Origin: an uncultured Clostridia bacterium
GTDB lineage: Bacteria; Bacillota; Clostridia; TANB77; CAG-508
Assembly (NCBI GenBank): GCA_949155365.1
Contig: CASCUT010000017.1
Span: 1-39,667 of the forward strand
Length of the DNA: 39,667 nt
Direction of reading: 5' to 3'
Shown: positions 26,510 through 35,886 of the stretch, in pieces
How positions within the stretch are numbered: the stretch's first letter is position 1
How the letters are laid out: every line of letters starts with the position of its first letter
Program-made: the position numbers and the translations under genes
The notes under the pieces: model-generated
Databases searched by the model: none
Told to the model about the DNA's origin: nothing
The model's input: the letters and a program-made list of their open reading frames with translations, nothing else

Positions 26510-26697
26510 GTAATATTCAAATCCATAATAGAAATTAAAAGGAAAAACAAGGATAGAAATTGTGTAAATGGTAGGGCATTTGCGAAATAAAAGATGATAA
26601 AATGAAATAAAATAGTAATGGAATATAGGAATAACACATAGAAGTATTACAAGGAAGTAAAGATAGTAAAATATAAGAGCATTTTATAGAAAAATGG
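26510..26697. other. AT-rich intergenic stretch, nothing identified
   Basis: No reading frame with a ribosome binding site, no strong hairpin and no repeat was found on either strand. Confidence 0.5.
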
Positions 26698-26726
26698 TTG
26701 AAAAATAAGGCAAAATATGTTATCAT
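26698..26726 (+). promoter_or_regulatory. Promoter for the SUMF1-fold gene
   Basis: TTGAAA and TATCAT are 17 bases apart with TGT before the -10. Its inner sequence CAAAATATGTTAT resembles the promoter at 38184. Confidence 0.5.
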
Positions 26727-26788
26727 TAACATAATGCAGAAAAGCTATGTAGTAACCGTTAGATTAATAATGCTTAAGGAGGCTAAAT

Positions 26789-27709
26789 ATGATAACGAAA
26801 CGGTATACGTATGGAAAATTCATACGCAAGGAAGCTAGAATGGCAACCTATAAGAAAACACAGATAGTAAATATCGATCCTGTTATTAGAGTTTACAACA
26901 GGAAAGAACCAAATGTTTATTCACAGAATTATGCCAATCCTCCTATTCCAGAAGGATATAAGTATGTATGTGGGAAATGGGATAATGGCTTTGTGATTGA
27001 ACGGTGGTCTGACGGAAGTCAGTTTGTGTGGGTTCCAGTTAGCATCTTAGATGCGAATGGTACTCTGGATGGAAAATTTTTTAACGAGAAGCTGGGGAGA
27101 AGAAATTACTGCAACAATGCATTTTCTAGAGCCGACTTTCATGAAATATTGACAGAAGATTTTGTTAGGCAACTGGAAAGTGTAAAAAAATATGGAGGGT
27201 TTTACATTTCTCGTTATTCGATTTCCAAGAATCAGCAAACTGGAGAACCACAGTCCAGAAAAGGGGAAGAGCCTTGGACAAACATTAAGTTTAAAGAGGC
27301 TAAAAGTGTTGCGAAAGGATTTGAAAAAAAGGATACTATAACAAGTCATTTGACTTTTGGTGCAGAATATGATTCTGTACTGGAGTGGTTTATCAAGTCC
27401 AAGAAAAAAACTTATAGGGAGATAGCAAAAAATTCTACCAATTGGGGAAACTATTGGAATAGTAAGAATTCCACAAAGTCCATTTGGAAAACAGGAAGTT
27501 GTGAAGAAGGATGTGTTAATAATATATATGACATGGCAGGAAATATAGAGGAATGGACACAGGAACGAAATGACAGTTCGTTTTGTGTTATCCGCGGAGG
27601 AAGCTACCGTAATAAAGGAAAACATTATCCTACTGCTAGTCGTGTGTTTGACTATCCTAACAATTCAAGCAGTACCATTGGCTTTCGAATTGTACTTTGC
27701 ATTCAGTAG
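26789..27709 (+). CDS. SUMF1/formylglycine-generating-enzyme-fold protein
   Basis: 306 aa. AAGGAGG precedes the ATG. The C-type-lectin-like SUMF1 fold is shown by GFVIERWSDGSQFVWVPV (near residue 68), GGFYISRYSIS (near 130), NNIYDMAGNIEEWTQE (near 244) and the ending RGGSYRNKG...GFRIVL. The paired active-site Cys residues of true formylglycine-generating enzymes are not evident, and no sulfatase lies nearby. It may therefore be a non-catalytic or ligand-binding member. Two in-frame CGG codons (26801-26803, 27002-27004) and frequent non-AGA arginine codons set it apart from the core genes and suggest acquisition. Confidence 0.75.
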   Translation: MITKRYTYGKFIRKEARMATYKKTQIVNIDPVIRVYNRKEPNVYSQNYANPPIPEGYKYVCGKWDNGFVIERWSDGSQFVWVPVSILDANGTLDGKFFNEKLGRRNYCNNAFSRADFHEILTEDFVRQLESVKKYGGFYISRYSISKNQQTGEPQSRKGEEPWTNIKFKEAKSVAKGFEKKDTITSHLTFGAEYDSVLEWFIKSKKKTYREIAKNSTNWGNYWNSKNSTKSIWKTGSCEEGCVNNIYDMAGNIEEWTQERNDSSFCVIRGGSYRNKGKHYPTASRVFDYPNNSSSTIGFRIVLCIQ

Positions 27710-27755
27710 TAAAGAGACAAATGCAACAGGAATGTAACGTATTGTAAAAAGGAAA

Positions 27756-27800
27756 AAGAAGGAGAGAACTTTGAAATTTCAGAGTCTCTCTTTCTTTTTT
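27756..27800 (+). terminator. Terminator after the SUMF1-fold gene
   Basis: AAAGAAGGAGAGA pairs with TCTCTCTTTCTTT, followed by more Ts. Confidence 0.65.
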
Positions 27801-27875
27801 CACCGATTTTTTACATGCAACATAATATATAGCAGAATATTCTATAAAACAAGAAAAGAGAAAGGAGAAAGTAAA

Positions 27876-29129
27876 ATGCTTAGTTACATAATCGAAGGAG
27901 GAAAAAGATTAGAAGGAACGATTGCGATTTCTGGTTCAAAAAATGCCTCACTTCCTATTATAGCAGGAACAATATTAAGCGGAAAGACCAGTAAACTATA
28001 TCATGTACCTAATATTCATGATACACAAATAACCCTAAAAATTTTAACACTTTTAGGTTGCAAAGTGAAGAAGTCTCATGATAAAATAGAAATTAACACA
28101 AAAGGTATGAATAAAACGGAGATTCCAGAAGATTTAATGAGGCAAATGCGTTCTACTGTTATTATGGCAGGTGCTATTATTGGAAGATTTAAAGAAGCAA
28201 CCTTTTCTTATCCAGGAGGATGTGAAATTGGAGCAAGGCCAATCGATTTACATTTAAGTGCTTTTCGAAAATTAGGAATAAATATTGAAGAAAAGGGTGG
28301 ATTTATTCATTGTAAGTGTGATAAAATAGTAGGAACAGAAATAGACTTGGATTTTCCAAGTGTAGGAGCAACAGAAAATATTATTTTAGCAACTGTTTTA
28401 TCAGAGGGAACTACCACCATTACCAATGCAGCAATGGAACCAGAAATAGAAGACCTAGCAAAATTTTTAAACAAAATGGGGGCAAAAATTGAAGGCGCAG
28501 GAACCAACATTATTAAAATAAGAGGGGTCAAACAATTAAAAGAAGTAGGCTATAAAATTATGTCAGATCGAATTGAAACAGGAACTTATCTTTGTATGGT
28601 AGCTGCAACAGCAGGAAAAGTAAAACTTCTTGATACAGAACCAGAGCATATTACGCCAATTTTGCATAAATTGCAAGAATGTGGTTGTAACATACAAACA
28701 AAGGGAAAAACAATTGAATTAGAAGCACCAAAAAAATTAAAAGCAGTTGATATCAAAACAATGCCATATCCAGGTTTCCCAACAGATATGCAATCTGTTT
28801 TTGGAGCAATGCTAACAACAGCCAAAGGAACTTCAGTTGTGATTGAAAATATATTTGAAAATCGCTATAAATATACACAAGAGTTGAAGAAAATGGGTGC
28901 TAAAGTACAAATTGAAGGGAAAATGGCAGTCATAAAAGGAGTAAGAAGACTAAATGGTAGTAAAGTAGAAAGTCATGACTTACGTGGAGGAGCAGCATTA
29001 ATATTAGCAGGATTAACTGCGAAAGGAACTACGTATGTTAGTAAAATAGAATATGTACAAAGAGGATATGAACATATCGAAGAGAAATTAGCACAATTAG
29101 GGGCCAATATAAAAGTGAAAAATCTCTAG
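27876..29129 (+). CDS. murA: UDP-N-acetylglucosamine 1-carboxyvinyltransferase
   Basis: Catalyses the first committed step of peptidoglycan synthesis, transferring enolpyruvate from PEP to UDP-GlcNAc. 417 aa from the ATG at 27876 behind AAAGGAG; an upstream in-frame extension lacks a start signal. The active-site Cys is C116 in YPGGCEIGARPIDLH. SGSKNASLPIIAGT (near residue 17) and the late DLRGGAALILAGL (near 370) are conserved. It opens the cell-division cluster and is followed by ftsQ. All glycines are in frame. Confidence 0.95.
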   Translation: MLSYIIEGGKRLEGTIAISGSKNASLPIIAGTILSGKTSKLYHVPNIHDTQITLKILTLLGCKVKKSHDKIEINTKGMNKTEIPEDLMRQMRSTVIMAGAIIGRFKEATFSYPGGCEIGARPIDLHLSAFRKLGINIEEKGGFIHCKCDKIVGTEIDLDFPSVGATENIILATVLSEGTTTITNAAMEPEIEDLAKFLNKMGAKIEGAGTNIIKIRGVKQLKEVGYKIMSDRIETGTYLCMVAATAGKVKLLDTEPEHITPILHKLQECGCNIQTKGKTIELEAPKKLKAVDIKTMPYPGFPTDMQSVFGAMLTTAKGTSVVIENIFENRYKYTQELKKMGAKVQIEGKMAVIKGVRRLNGSKVESHDLRGGAALILAGLTAKGTTYVSKIEYVQRGYEHIEEKLAQLGANIKVKNL

Positions 29130-29225
29130 AAAAAAAGCAAATTGTGTGAAGAGGAAAGGAGGATATGTTAGACAAAAATCTAACATAGAGAAAGAAAAGT
29201 GGCGAAAAAAACAAAAGGAGAAACA

Positions 29226-30278
29226 ATGGATTCGTTCTATTATGAAGAAGAAAAGCAAAAAGCAAAAAAAAGAAAGAATCTAAAAAAGCAAAGAAGAAGA
29301 AAAGAAAACGAAGAAAATAATCGCTTTTCTTTTGATGAAGAAATTGTCATTGGCGTAACGAAAAAAGAAGAACCAAGCAAGAAACAAAATAATGTCAAGA
29401 AAAAAACAAGCCATAATAAACCAACAAATACGAAAAAGAAAATAGAAACCAAAAAAGAAAAACAGAAACCACAAAAACAAACGAAAAAGAAATCTATGCC
29501 AAGACCAGCAATTTCACCAGAAGAACGAGAAAAAAGAAATAGAAAAAGAAAAAGAGCACAATTTCTCATAAAATATGGAATGTTAAGCGTCTTATTTATA
29601 GCGGTTATTTTATGTGCCATGTATTCGCCACTTTTTGCTATTAAAACAATTGAAGTAGAAGGAAATGATTTCATTGGAAAAAGAGAAATTATCAGTTTAT
29701 CACAAATTCAAATAGAAGAAAATACATTTGCATTAAATAAAAACAAAGTAAGAAAACAAATCAAAGAAAATGCCTATATAGAAGAAGTAAAAATGATAAG
29801 AAAATTGCCTTCTACTATTATCCTCCAAATACAAGAGAGAAAGCCAGCCTATTTATTAGAATATGCAGGAAGCTATGTATATGTGGACAAGCAAGGATAC
29901 ATGTTAGAAATCAATAGCGAAAAATTAGAACTTCCAATTTTACAAGGAGCAATTACAAAAACAGAAGATTTTGTAGCAGGAAATCGTTTGTGCAGAGAAG
30001 ACTTAATCAAGTTATCTACGGTGTTAAAAATTATGGAATTAGCACAAACCAATGAAATGGAATCACTCATTACAAGAATTGACATAGAGAAAGAAGACGA
30101 TTTTAAGATTGTCATGGAAACCAAAGAAAAAACAGCCTACTTAGGAAATAATTCAAATCTTAATACCAAAATGTTAACAGTGAAAGCCATTTTGGAAAAA
30201 ACAGAAGGAAAAGCAGGAGATATCTTAGTCAATATCGATTTAAATAAAGAATATCCTGTGTTCCGAGAAAGAGTATAA
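29226..30278 (+). CDS. ftsQ: Cell division protein FtsQ/DivIB
   Basis: A bitopic divisome protein that links early and late division proteins. The ATG at 29226 follows AAGGAG by five bases and is preferred over the upstream GTG at 29199. The 350-aa product has a long Lys-rich cytoplasmic tail (residues 1-112) and one membrane segment (about 113-133, FLIKYGMLSVLFIAVILC). The POTRA domain follows (AIKTIEVEGNDFIGKREI near 138) with KLPSTIILQIQERKPAYLLE near 195. The basic tail is long for the family. Position after murA matches the Bacillota order. Confidence 0.85.
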   Translation: MDSFYYEEEKQKAKKRKNLKKQRRRKENEENNRFSFDEEIVIGVTKKEEPSKKQNNVKKKTSHNKPTNTKKKIETKKEKQKPQKQTKKKSMPRPAISPEEREKRNRKRKRAQFLIKYGMLSVLFIAVILCAMYSPLFAIKTIEVEGNDFIGKREIISLSQIQIEENTFALNKNKVRKQIKENAYIEEVKMIRKLPSTIILQIQERKPAYLLEYAGSYVYVDKQGYMLEINSEKLELPILQGAITKTEDFVAGNRLCREDLIKLSTVLKIMELAQTNEMESLITRIDIEKEDDFKIVMETKEKTAYLGNNSNLNTKMLTVKAILEKTEGKAGDILVNIDLNKEYPVFRERV

Positions 30279-30291
30279 AGGAAGGATAAAT

Positions 30292-31018
30292 ATGGATCGA
30301 AATAAAGTAGCGATTACGCTAGGAATTGTATGTGTTATTTTAACAATTGCAATTTGTGTACAAGTGAACACAATCAAAAGTGCCAATACTACCGTATCAC
30401 AAACATTTGCAGAAGATAGCTTAAGAGATGAAGTATTAAAATGGAAGGAAAAATACGATGACATCACAGAAGAATTAAATAAAGCAGAGAAAAATTTGAC
30501 CAAAATAAGAGAAGAGTCAACACAAAATGATACAACATCTTCCGAAAAAGAAGAACAAATTACTTTGAACAATAATTTATTAGGGATGACGAATTTGGTA
30601 GGAAAAGGAATTGAAATGACGTTAACAGATGATCCAAATGCAACAAGAGAAACGATTAGTAGTATAGATGATATCTCTCGTCATATTGTCCATGATGCCG
30701 ATTTAAGAGCCATTGTCAATGAACTAAAAAATGCTGGAGCAGAAGCTATTTCTATTAACGGACAACGAATTGTAAATACAACAGCAATTACTTGTATACG
30801 GAAATGTAATTAAAGTAAATGATGAAAGAATTACCTCTCCATTTACGATAAAAGCCATTGGCTATCCAGAAAGTTTAATTGGCTTAGACCGTCCAGGAAG
30901 TTATATTGAAAAAGTAAGAGAAGGTGGCGTTGAAGTTAGCATAAAGAAACAAAACAAAGTAGAAATCCCTAAATATACAGGAGCAATTTCAGCCAAATAT
31001 ATGAGTATACTAAAATAA
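30292..31018 (+). CDS. ylxW: YlxW-like DUF881 protein (+1 frameshift)
   Basis: First of two DUF881 proteins between divIB and sbp, as in Bacillus. A membrane segment (residues 7-22, AITLGIVCVILTIAIC) precedes a coiled coil (about 45-80) and the DUF881 domain. Frame zero ends soon after INGQRIVNTTAITCI at an in-frame CGG (30799-30801). Skipping the C at 30799 gives TCIGNVIKVNDERITSPF and continues through IKAIGYPESL and a C-terminal KQNKVEIPKYTGAI to 31018 (241 aa). The sister protein downstream shows the same layout uninterrupted, which supports the restored frame. The role is unknown beyond association with the division cluster. Confidence 0.85.
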
Positions 31019-31035
31019 TTGAGGTGAGAAAAAAA

Positions 31036-31743
31036 GTGAATCGAAATAAAATTGTGATATCAATTATCATAGCAGGTATTTGCATTATACTAGTAGCCAT
31101 TATGTTTGCACAATTTAAAGTAGTTGAACAAACAGACATTACAGGAATTGAAAGGGCAAGAGAAACTGAATTACAAACCATGTTAGCTAGTTGGAAAACC
31201 AAATACGAAGAAGTAGCGGAAAAATTAACAGAAACACAAGAAAAAATAAGGGAATATCAAGAAAAAATGAATTCCAATGAACAGGCATCTGAACTATTAG
31301 ACAAAGAATTAGAACAAACCAATTTACTAGTAGGAAGAACCGATGTAGTAGGACAAGGTATTATTGTTACTCTTCAAGATAATGAAGAAAAATCAATAGA
31401 AGCAAGTGATTTAAGATTTCTAATAAATGAATTAAAATTAGCAGGAGCAGAAGCGATTGCTATCAATGATAAAAGAATTGTCAATATGAGTGATATGGTA
31501 GATGTGAATGAGTATATCTTAATCAATGAAGACCGTGTCGTTTCTCCTTACGTAATAAAAGCAATTGGAAATCAAACGTATTTGTCTAGTGCATTAAGCC
31601 TAAAAACAAGTGGATTTATAGATAGCTATCGAAATTTAGGAAAAACAGTAGAAATGACACAAGAAAAAAATATTGTAATCAATGCGTATAATAGTAGAAA
31701 AAGTCAATTTCAATTTCGTTATGCAAAGGAGGTAGAAGAATGA
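31036..31743 (+). CDS. ylxX: YlxX-like DUF881 protein
   Basis: 235 aa from a GTG at 31036, spaced seven bases from GAGGTGAG; a GTG at 31024 overlaps that site and is less likely. It has a single N-terminal membrane helix (VISIIIAGICIILVAIMFA), a coiled coil (about 45-90) and a DUF881 domain with GRTDVVGQGIIVTLQDN near 100 and INELKLAGAEAIAINDKRI near 130. It overlaps sbp by four bases (ATGA). It is a paralogue of the preceding gene. Confidence 0.83.
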   Translation: MNRNKIVISIIIAGICIILVAIMFAQFKVVEQTDITGIERARETELQTMLASWKTKYEEVAEKLTETQEKIREYQEKMNSNEQASELLDKELEQTNLLVGRTDVVGQGIIVTLQDNEEKSIEASDLRFLINELKLAGAEAIAINDKRIVNMSDMVDVNEYILINEDRVVSPYVIKAIGNQTYLSSALSLKTSGFIDSYRNLGKTVEMTQEKNIVINAYNSRKSQFQFRYAKEVEE

Positions 31744-32138
31744 TTTTAATCGCCATTATCATTGGATGCTTAATAGGAGCATTAATTGGAATGAATATTC
31801 CAACAATTCCATATACCTATTCAGGATATTTAGCTATTGCCATCATTGCGGCACTAGACTCTGTATTTGGAGCCCTTACATCTAGCTTAAAAAAGAATTT
31901 TGATATGAAAATATTTCTTTCAGGTTTTTTTGTTAATGCTATTTTAGCAATGGCACTTACTTATTTAGGACAAAAGTTAAATGTTGATATTTATTTAGCG
32001 GCTGTTGTAGTATTTGTAGGAAGAATGTTTAACAATTTAGGAATGATACGTCGTTACTATGTAGAAAGGCTTGCTAGTAAAAAAATAGTAGCAAAAGCAG
32101 AGACAGTTATCAAACAAGCAAATGATACAAAAGAATAG
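31740..32138 (+). CDS. sbp: Small basic protein Sbp (DUF1290)
   Basis: 132 aa, with several hydrophobic segments (ILIAIIIGCLIGALIGMNI, YSGYLAIAIIAALDSVFGAL, FLSGFFVNAILAMALTYLG, VDIYLAAVVVFVGRMFNNLG) and a basic tail. This is the conserved membrane protein that lies before ftsA in Bacillota. Its start overlaps the stop of ylxX. Function not established. Confidence 0.85.
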   Translation: MILIAIIIGCLIGALIGMNIPTIPYTYSGYLAIAIIAALDSVFGALTSSLKKNFDMKIFLSGFFVNAILAMALTYLGQKLNVDIYLAAVVVFVGRMFNNLGMIRRYYVERLASKKIVAKAETVIKQANDTKE

Positions 32139-32260
32139 GAAAAAGAAAAGAGAAAAAGAGAAAATCAATAGAAGAAGTTATATCAATTTACATAAGAAAA
32201 CAAAATAAGACATTATTACAAATCTATTACGAAAATATTACAAAAATATAACAATTTCTA

Positions 32261-32289
32261 TTGACTTTTTTTGTGAAATATAATATTCT
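32261..32289 (+). promoter_or_regulatory. Promoter upstream of ftsA
   Basis: TTGACT and TATTCT are 17 bases apart in the 176-base gap before ftsA. The -10 is imperfect. Confidence 0.45.
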
Positions 32290-32329
32290 AAGGAAGAATT
32301 AATTTGAAGTAAAAATGGAGGAGTTAACT

Positions 32330-33559
32330 TTGGCTATCGGAGATATTATTGTAGGAATTGACATCGGTACTTCTAAGGTAAGCCTAGTTGTAGGGGAAGT
32401 CAATAATTTTAATCAAATCGAAATTATCTGCAACACTAGCCACAAGTGTAACGGAATCAAAAAAACAAAAATCATAGACGAAGATGAAATTGCGTTAGCC
32501 ATCAACAAAGTCATCACAGAAGCGGAAACAGAAACCGACCTTAACATCCATTCTGCCTATGTTACGATTCCAGGAAAGTATGTTACCATCGTACAAAATA
32601 GTGTTGTAAGAGACGCGAAAGATAAATATGCAGGAATATCCACAAAAGACGTATCCTCTGGCATTATGCAAGTAAAAGACGTAGAAATTCCAGAAGGAAA
32701 AACCATTATCGATATAGTGACAGATAAGTTCATCTTAGAAGATGGAAAAATAACCAATGACCCAGTAGGAAATTTAAGTGCAAACTTTACCCTAAACGCG
32801 CAAGTTATCTTAGCAGATAAAGAATACATTAGGCAAATCATGTCAATTTTCAGAAAAGCAGGAATTGAAGTAGATGGATTTGTACCAGTTAGTTTAGCAG
32901 AAAGAAATGTTATGTTAGATAGCAATGAAATGAATGACAATGTCATGCTATTAGATATCGGAGCAGGAAATACAGACATTGGTGTATTTGAAGGAAATGG
33001 ATTTATCTATACCAACACTATCCCACTAGGAGGAGATAGCATTACTTCTGACATAGCACTTGTTTTAAATATAGAGGAAGAAGAAGCAGACAAGCTAAAA
33101 AAACAATATGGATTAGCCATGAAATCATATATTGATAACGATAACGAAATTATCTTAAATACCTATCGAGGAGATAGCAAAACAAAAGCAATTAAAAGTT
33201 CAGAACTAATCGAAATTATCGAAGCAAGAATTGAAGAAATCTTTTCTATTGTAAATAAAGACATTACAAGTCAAGGAATGAAACAAAGAATTAACAATGT
33301 AGTGTTAACCGGACAAGGAATTGCCAACATTAACAAAAGTGATGTTGCAGGAAAAGTCATTTTAAATATTCCAGTCAAAATATCAACAGGAAGACTAATC
33401 AGTACAGTAAGGCCAGAATATAGAACGGCATACTCTTTAGTAAGATACATTGCGGCAAGGCCATTTGCTAAAACGGTATCCAGTAGCATTGATGCAAACT
33501 CAAAAGAAAACATCATGCATACAATACTAGAAAGAATCAAAGAATTCTTCTATTCGTAA
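32330..33559 (+). CDS. ftsA: Cell division protein FtsA
   Basis: Actin-like ATPase that tethers FtsZ to the membrane. I prefer the TTG at 32330, seven bases after GGAGGAG; an ATG at 32315 overlaps that site. The product has about 409 aa with the phosphate-1 motif VGIDIGTSKVSLVVG near residue 7, domain 1C around residues 80-160, phosphate-2 LLDIGAGNTDIGVFEG near 204 and VVLTGQGIANI near 323. It ends in an amphipathic ILERIKEFFYS helix for membrane binding. All glycines are in frame. Confidence 0.9.
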   Translation: MAIGDIIVGIDIGTSKVSLVVGEVNNFNQIEIICNTSHKCNGIKKTKIIDEDEIALAINKVITEAETETDLNIHSAYVTIPGKYVTIVQNSVVRDAKDKYAGISTKDVSSGIMQVKDVEIPEGKTIIDIVTDKFILEDGKITNDPVGNLSANFTLNAQVILADKEYIRQIMSIFRKAGIEVDGFVPVSLAERNVMLDSNEMNDNVMLLDIGAGNTDIGVFEGNGFIYTNTIPLGGDSITSDIALVLNIEEEEADKLKKQYGLAMKSYIDNDNEIILNTYRGDSKTKAIKSSELIEIIEARIEEIFSIVNKDITSQGMKQRINNVVLTGQGIANINKSDVAGKVILNIPVKISTGRLISTVRPEYRTAYSLVRYIAARPFAKTVSSSIDANSKENIMHTILERIKEFFYS

Positions 33560-33595
33560 ATAGAAGTTATAAAAAATTAAAGGAGGAAATATATC

Positions 33596-34714
33596 ATGTA
33601 CATGGATAATGTAGAAGAAAATACAATGCTAGATGGAACTGCTACCATAAAAGTAATTGGTGTTGGAGGAGCAGGAAACAATGCCGTAAATAGAATGGTA
33701 GACTCAGGCATTAAAGGAGTAGAATTTATTGCCGTTAATACAGATAGACAAGCATTATTATTATCAAAAGCTGCTACCAAAATTCAAATTGGAGAAAAAA
33801 TTACAAGAGGACTAGGAGCAGGAGCAAACCCTGACATTGGAGCACAAGCCGCAGAAGAAAGCAAAACCGAAATTGCAGAAGCACTACGTGGAGCAGATAT
33901 GGTATTTGTTACAAGCGGAATGGGTGGAGGAACCGGAACAGGTGCTGCACCAATCGTAGCAGCATGTGCAAAAGAAATGGGAATCTTAACAATTGGAGTA
34001 GTAACAAAACCATTTACATTTGAAGGTAAAAAACGTTTATCACAAGCTGACCGTGGAGTAGAAAGCTTAAAAGGAAAAGTAGATACCTTAGTTGTTATTC
34101 CAAACGATAAACTACTACAAATTATCGATCGTAAAACATCTATCGTAGAAGCATTCAAAATGGCAGACGATGTGTTAAGACAAGGTGTACAAGGTATTTC
34201 CGACTTAATTGCAATACCAGGACTTGTTAACCTAGATTTCGCAGACGTAAAAACCATCATGTTAAATACAGGAATGGCTCACATGGGAATCGGTAGAGCT
34301 TCTGGAGAAAACAGAGCAGAAGATGCAGCAAAACAAGCAGTACAAAGTCCATTACTAGAAACTTCTATCGAAGGAGCAAGAGGCGTTATTATCAATATTA
34401 CAGGAGGACCAAACTTAGGATTACATGAAGTAAACACAGCAGCAGAATTAGTACAAAGAAGTGTAGATCCAGAAGCAAATATTATCTTTGGAGCAGTGAT
34501 TGATGACAGTCTAGATGAAGACTTAGTAATTACCGTAATCGCAACAGGATTTGAAAAAGGACTAGAAAACAATACAATGAATAATGTAACTAGTATTGTA
34601 GACAAAGCATGGGGAGAAAAAATCAATTCTATCCCAGCACCAATCGACAATTCAAATTCCTCTAACGACTTAGACATTCCTTCCTTCCTAAGAAAGAATA
34701 AAGGAATCAAATAG
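33596..34714 (+). CDS. ftsZ: Cell division protein FtsZ
   Basis: Tubulin-like GTPase that forms the division ring. 372 aa behind AAAGGAGG. The GTP signature GGGTGTG lies at residues 110-116, with [12 protein letters not shown] near 21 and the T7 loop [11 protein letters not shown] near 207. The C-terminal tail [13 protein letters not shown] is the peptide that binds FtsA and SepF. It ends with a strong terminator at 34755. Confidence 0.97.
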   Translation: MYMDNVEENTMLDGTATIKVIGVGGAGNNAVNRMVDSGIKGVEFIAVNTDRQALLLSKAATKIQIGEKITRGLGAGANPDIGAQAAEESKTEIAEALRGADMVFVTSGMGGGTGTGAAPIVAACAKEMGILTIGVVTKPFTFEGKKRLSQADRGVESLKGKVDTLVVIPNDKLLQIIDRKTSIVEAFKMADDVLRQGVQGISDLIAIPGLVNLDFADVKTIMLNTGMAHMGIGRASGENRAEDAAKQAVQSPLLETSIEGARGVIINITGGPNLGLHEVNTAAELVQRSVDPEANIIFGAVIDDSLDEDLVITVIATGFEKGLENNTMNNVTSIVDKAWGEKINSIPAPIDNSNSSNDLDIPSFLRKNKGIK

Positions 34715-34754
34715 AGTCAAAAAATAGAAGAAAAAAACAAAAAAAGAAAGATAC

Positions 34755-34794
34755 AAAAAGAAATAATCTAAAAAAGTAGATTATTTCTTTTTTT
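34755..34794 (+). terminator. Terminator after ftsZ
   Basis: AAAAAGAAATAATCTA pairs with TAGATTATTTCTTTTT, followed by T-rich sequence. Confidence 0.8.
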
Positions 34795-34842
34795 CGTGCC
34801 TAAGAAATGACACAAAATGCAACGAAAAGGTTGTATGATAAA

Positions 34843-34886
34843 AACGCAATGTCTCTTTGGGGACGTTTCCAAAAGAGACTTGCGTT
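34843..34886 (+). other. Strong hairpin upstream of spoIIGA
   Basis: AACGCAATGTCTCTTTGG pairs with CCAAAAGAGACTTGCGTT with one bulged base; the loop is GGACGTTT. It lacks a T-run, so it is not a simple terminator. It lies 70 bases before spoIIGA, where it could be an RNA leader or a DNA site. The loop repeats the GGGACG motif of the palindromes elsewhere. Confidence 0.5.
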
Positions 34887-34956
34887 ATCAATAGGATAAC
34901 AGCAGGTGATAGATAGCAAAAGATAGTAAAACATCTATGAGGAAGGAAAAAGAAAA

Positions 34957-35886
34957 ATGACAATATACCTAGATGTAGTATTAATAGAAAACTTATGTAT
35001 GAATTACATCATTCTATTTGCAACAGGATATTTGTTAAAGAGAAAAATAAGACATATCAGACTTATCCTATCTTCTCTATTAGGAGGTATCTATTCTATA
35101 TTAGCTTATATGGAAGTATTAGAAATTTATTCGAATACTATTGTAAAAGTCATCTTATCGATTATCATGGTATATCTAGCATATCAACCCAAAGATATAA
35201 AACAACTTGGCAAAGAACTATTATTTTTCTATTTAACTTCCTTTGTATTTGGAGGATGCGCATTTGCACTTCTATATGTTATAAAACCGCAAGAAATTTT
35301 AATGCGAAATGGGACTTATATTGGAACATACCCGCTAAAAGTAGCAGTTCTGGGAGGAATTGTAGGATTTACTATTACAGTAATCGCGTTCCGATTTGCA
35401 AAAGCTAGAATTAGTAAAAAAGATATTTATTGTAATATTACTATTTACTTTGGAAAAGAAAGTATAACAACTACCGCTTTATTAGACACTGGGAATATGT
35501 TAAAAGACCCCATTACACAAATGCCAGTCATCGTAGTAGAAAAAGACAAATTAAAAAGCATATTGCCAGAAATGATATTAAATCATCTAAACCATATCAT
35601 AGGAGGTGATGTACCAAAACAAGTATATGAAGATGAAAATTTAGAATACATAACCAAATTTCGAGTTATCCCGTTTTCTTCCATAGGGAAAACAAATGGA
35701 ATGTTACTTGGTTTTAAAGCAGATAAAATAATAGTAGAACAAGAAGAAAATCAAGTAATCAAAAATGTGATAGTAGGAATTTATGAAAATACCTTAAGTA
35801 AAAAAGGACAGTATTCAGCCTTAATTGGGTTAGAATTAATAGAAGGGAGTGAAAGAAATGAATTTACTACAAATGTTAGTAGGTAG
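34957..35886 (+). CDS. spoIIGA: Sporulation sigma-E factor-processing peptidase
   Basis: Membrane aspartic protease that removes the pro-sequence of sigma-E in the mother cell. 309 aa: five or so N-terminal membrane segments (to about residue 150), then a retropepsin-like domain with the active-site Asp D177 in [16 protein letters not shown] precedes the ATG. The 3' end overlaps the sigE start by 29 bases, giving tight coupling of protease and substrate. Frame intact. Confidence 0.92.
   Translation: MTIYLDVVLIENLCMNYIILFATGYLLKRKIRHIRLILSSLLGGIYSILAYMEVLEIYSNTIVKVILSIIMVYLAYQPKDIKQLGKELLFFYLTSFVFGGCAFALLYVIKPQEILMRNGTYIGTYPLKVAVLGGIVGFTITVIAFRFAKARISKKDIYCNITIYFGKESITTTALLDTGNMLKDPITQMPVIVVEKDKLKSILPEMILNHLNHIIGGDVPKQVYEDENLEYITKFRVIPFSSIGKTNGMLLGFKADKIIVEQEENQVIKNVIVGIYENTLSKKGQYSALIGLELIEGSERNEFTTNVSR

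Noticed and set aside
26789-27709. Variable protein of a diversity-generating retroelement
   Set aside because: The SUMF1-like fold and GFR ending fit, but there is no nearby reverse transcriptase, template repeat or accessory gene. The intron end at position 1 is unrelated and far away.
29240-29674. Phe/Leu-rich minus-strand reading frames over ftsQ and similar genes
   Set aside because: These are mirror frames of Lys/Glu-rich coding sequence; they lack ribosome binding sites and lie wholly within well-supported genes.
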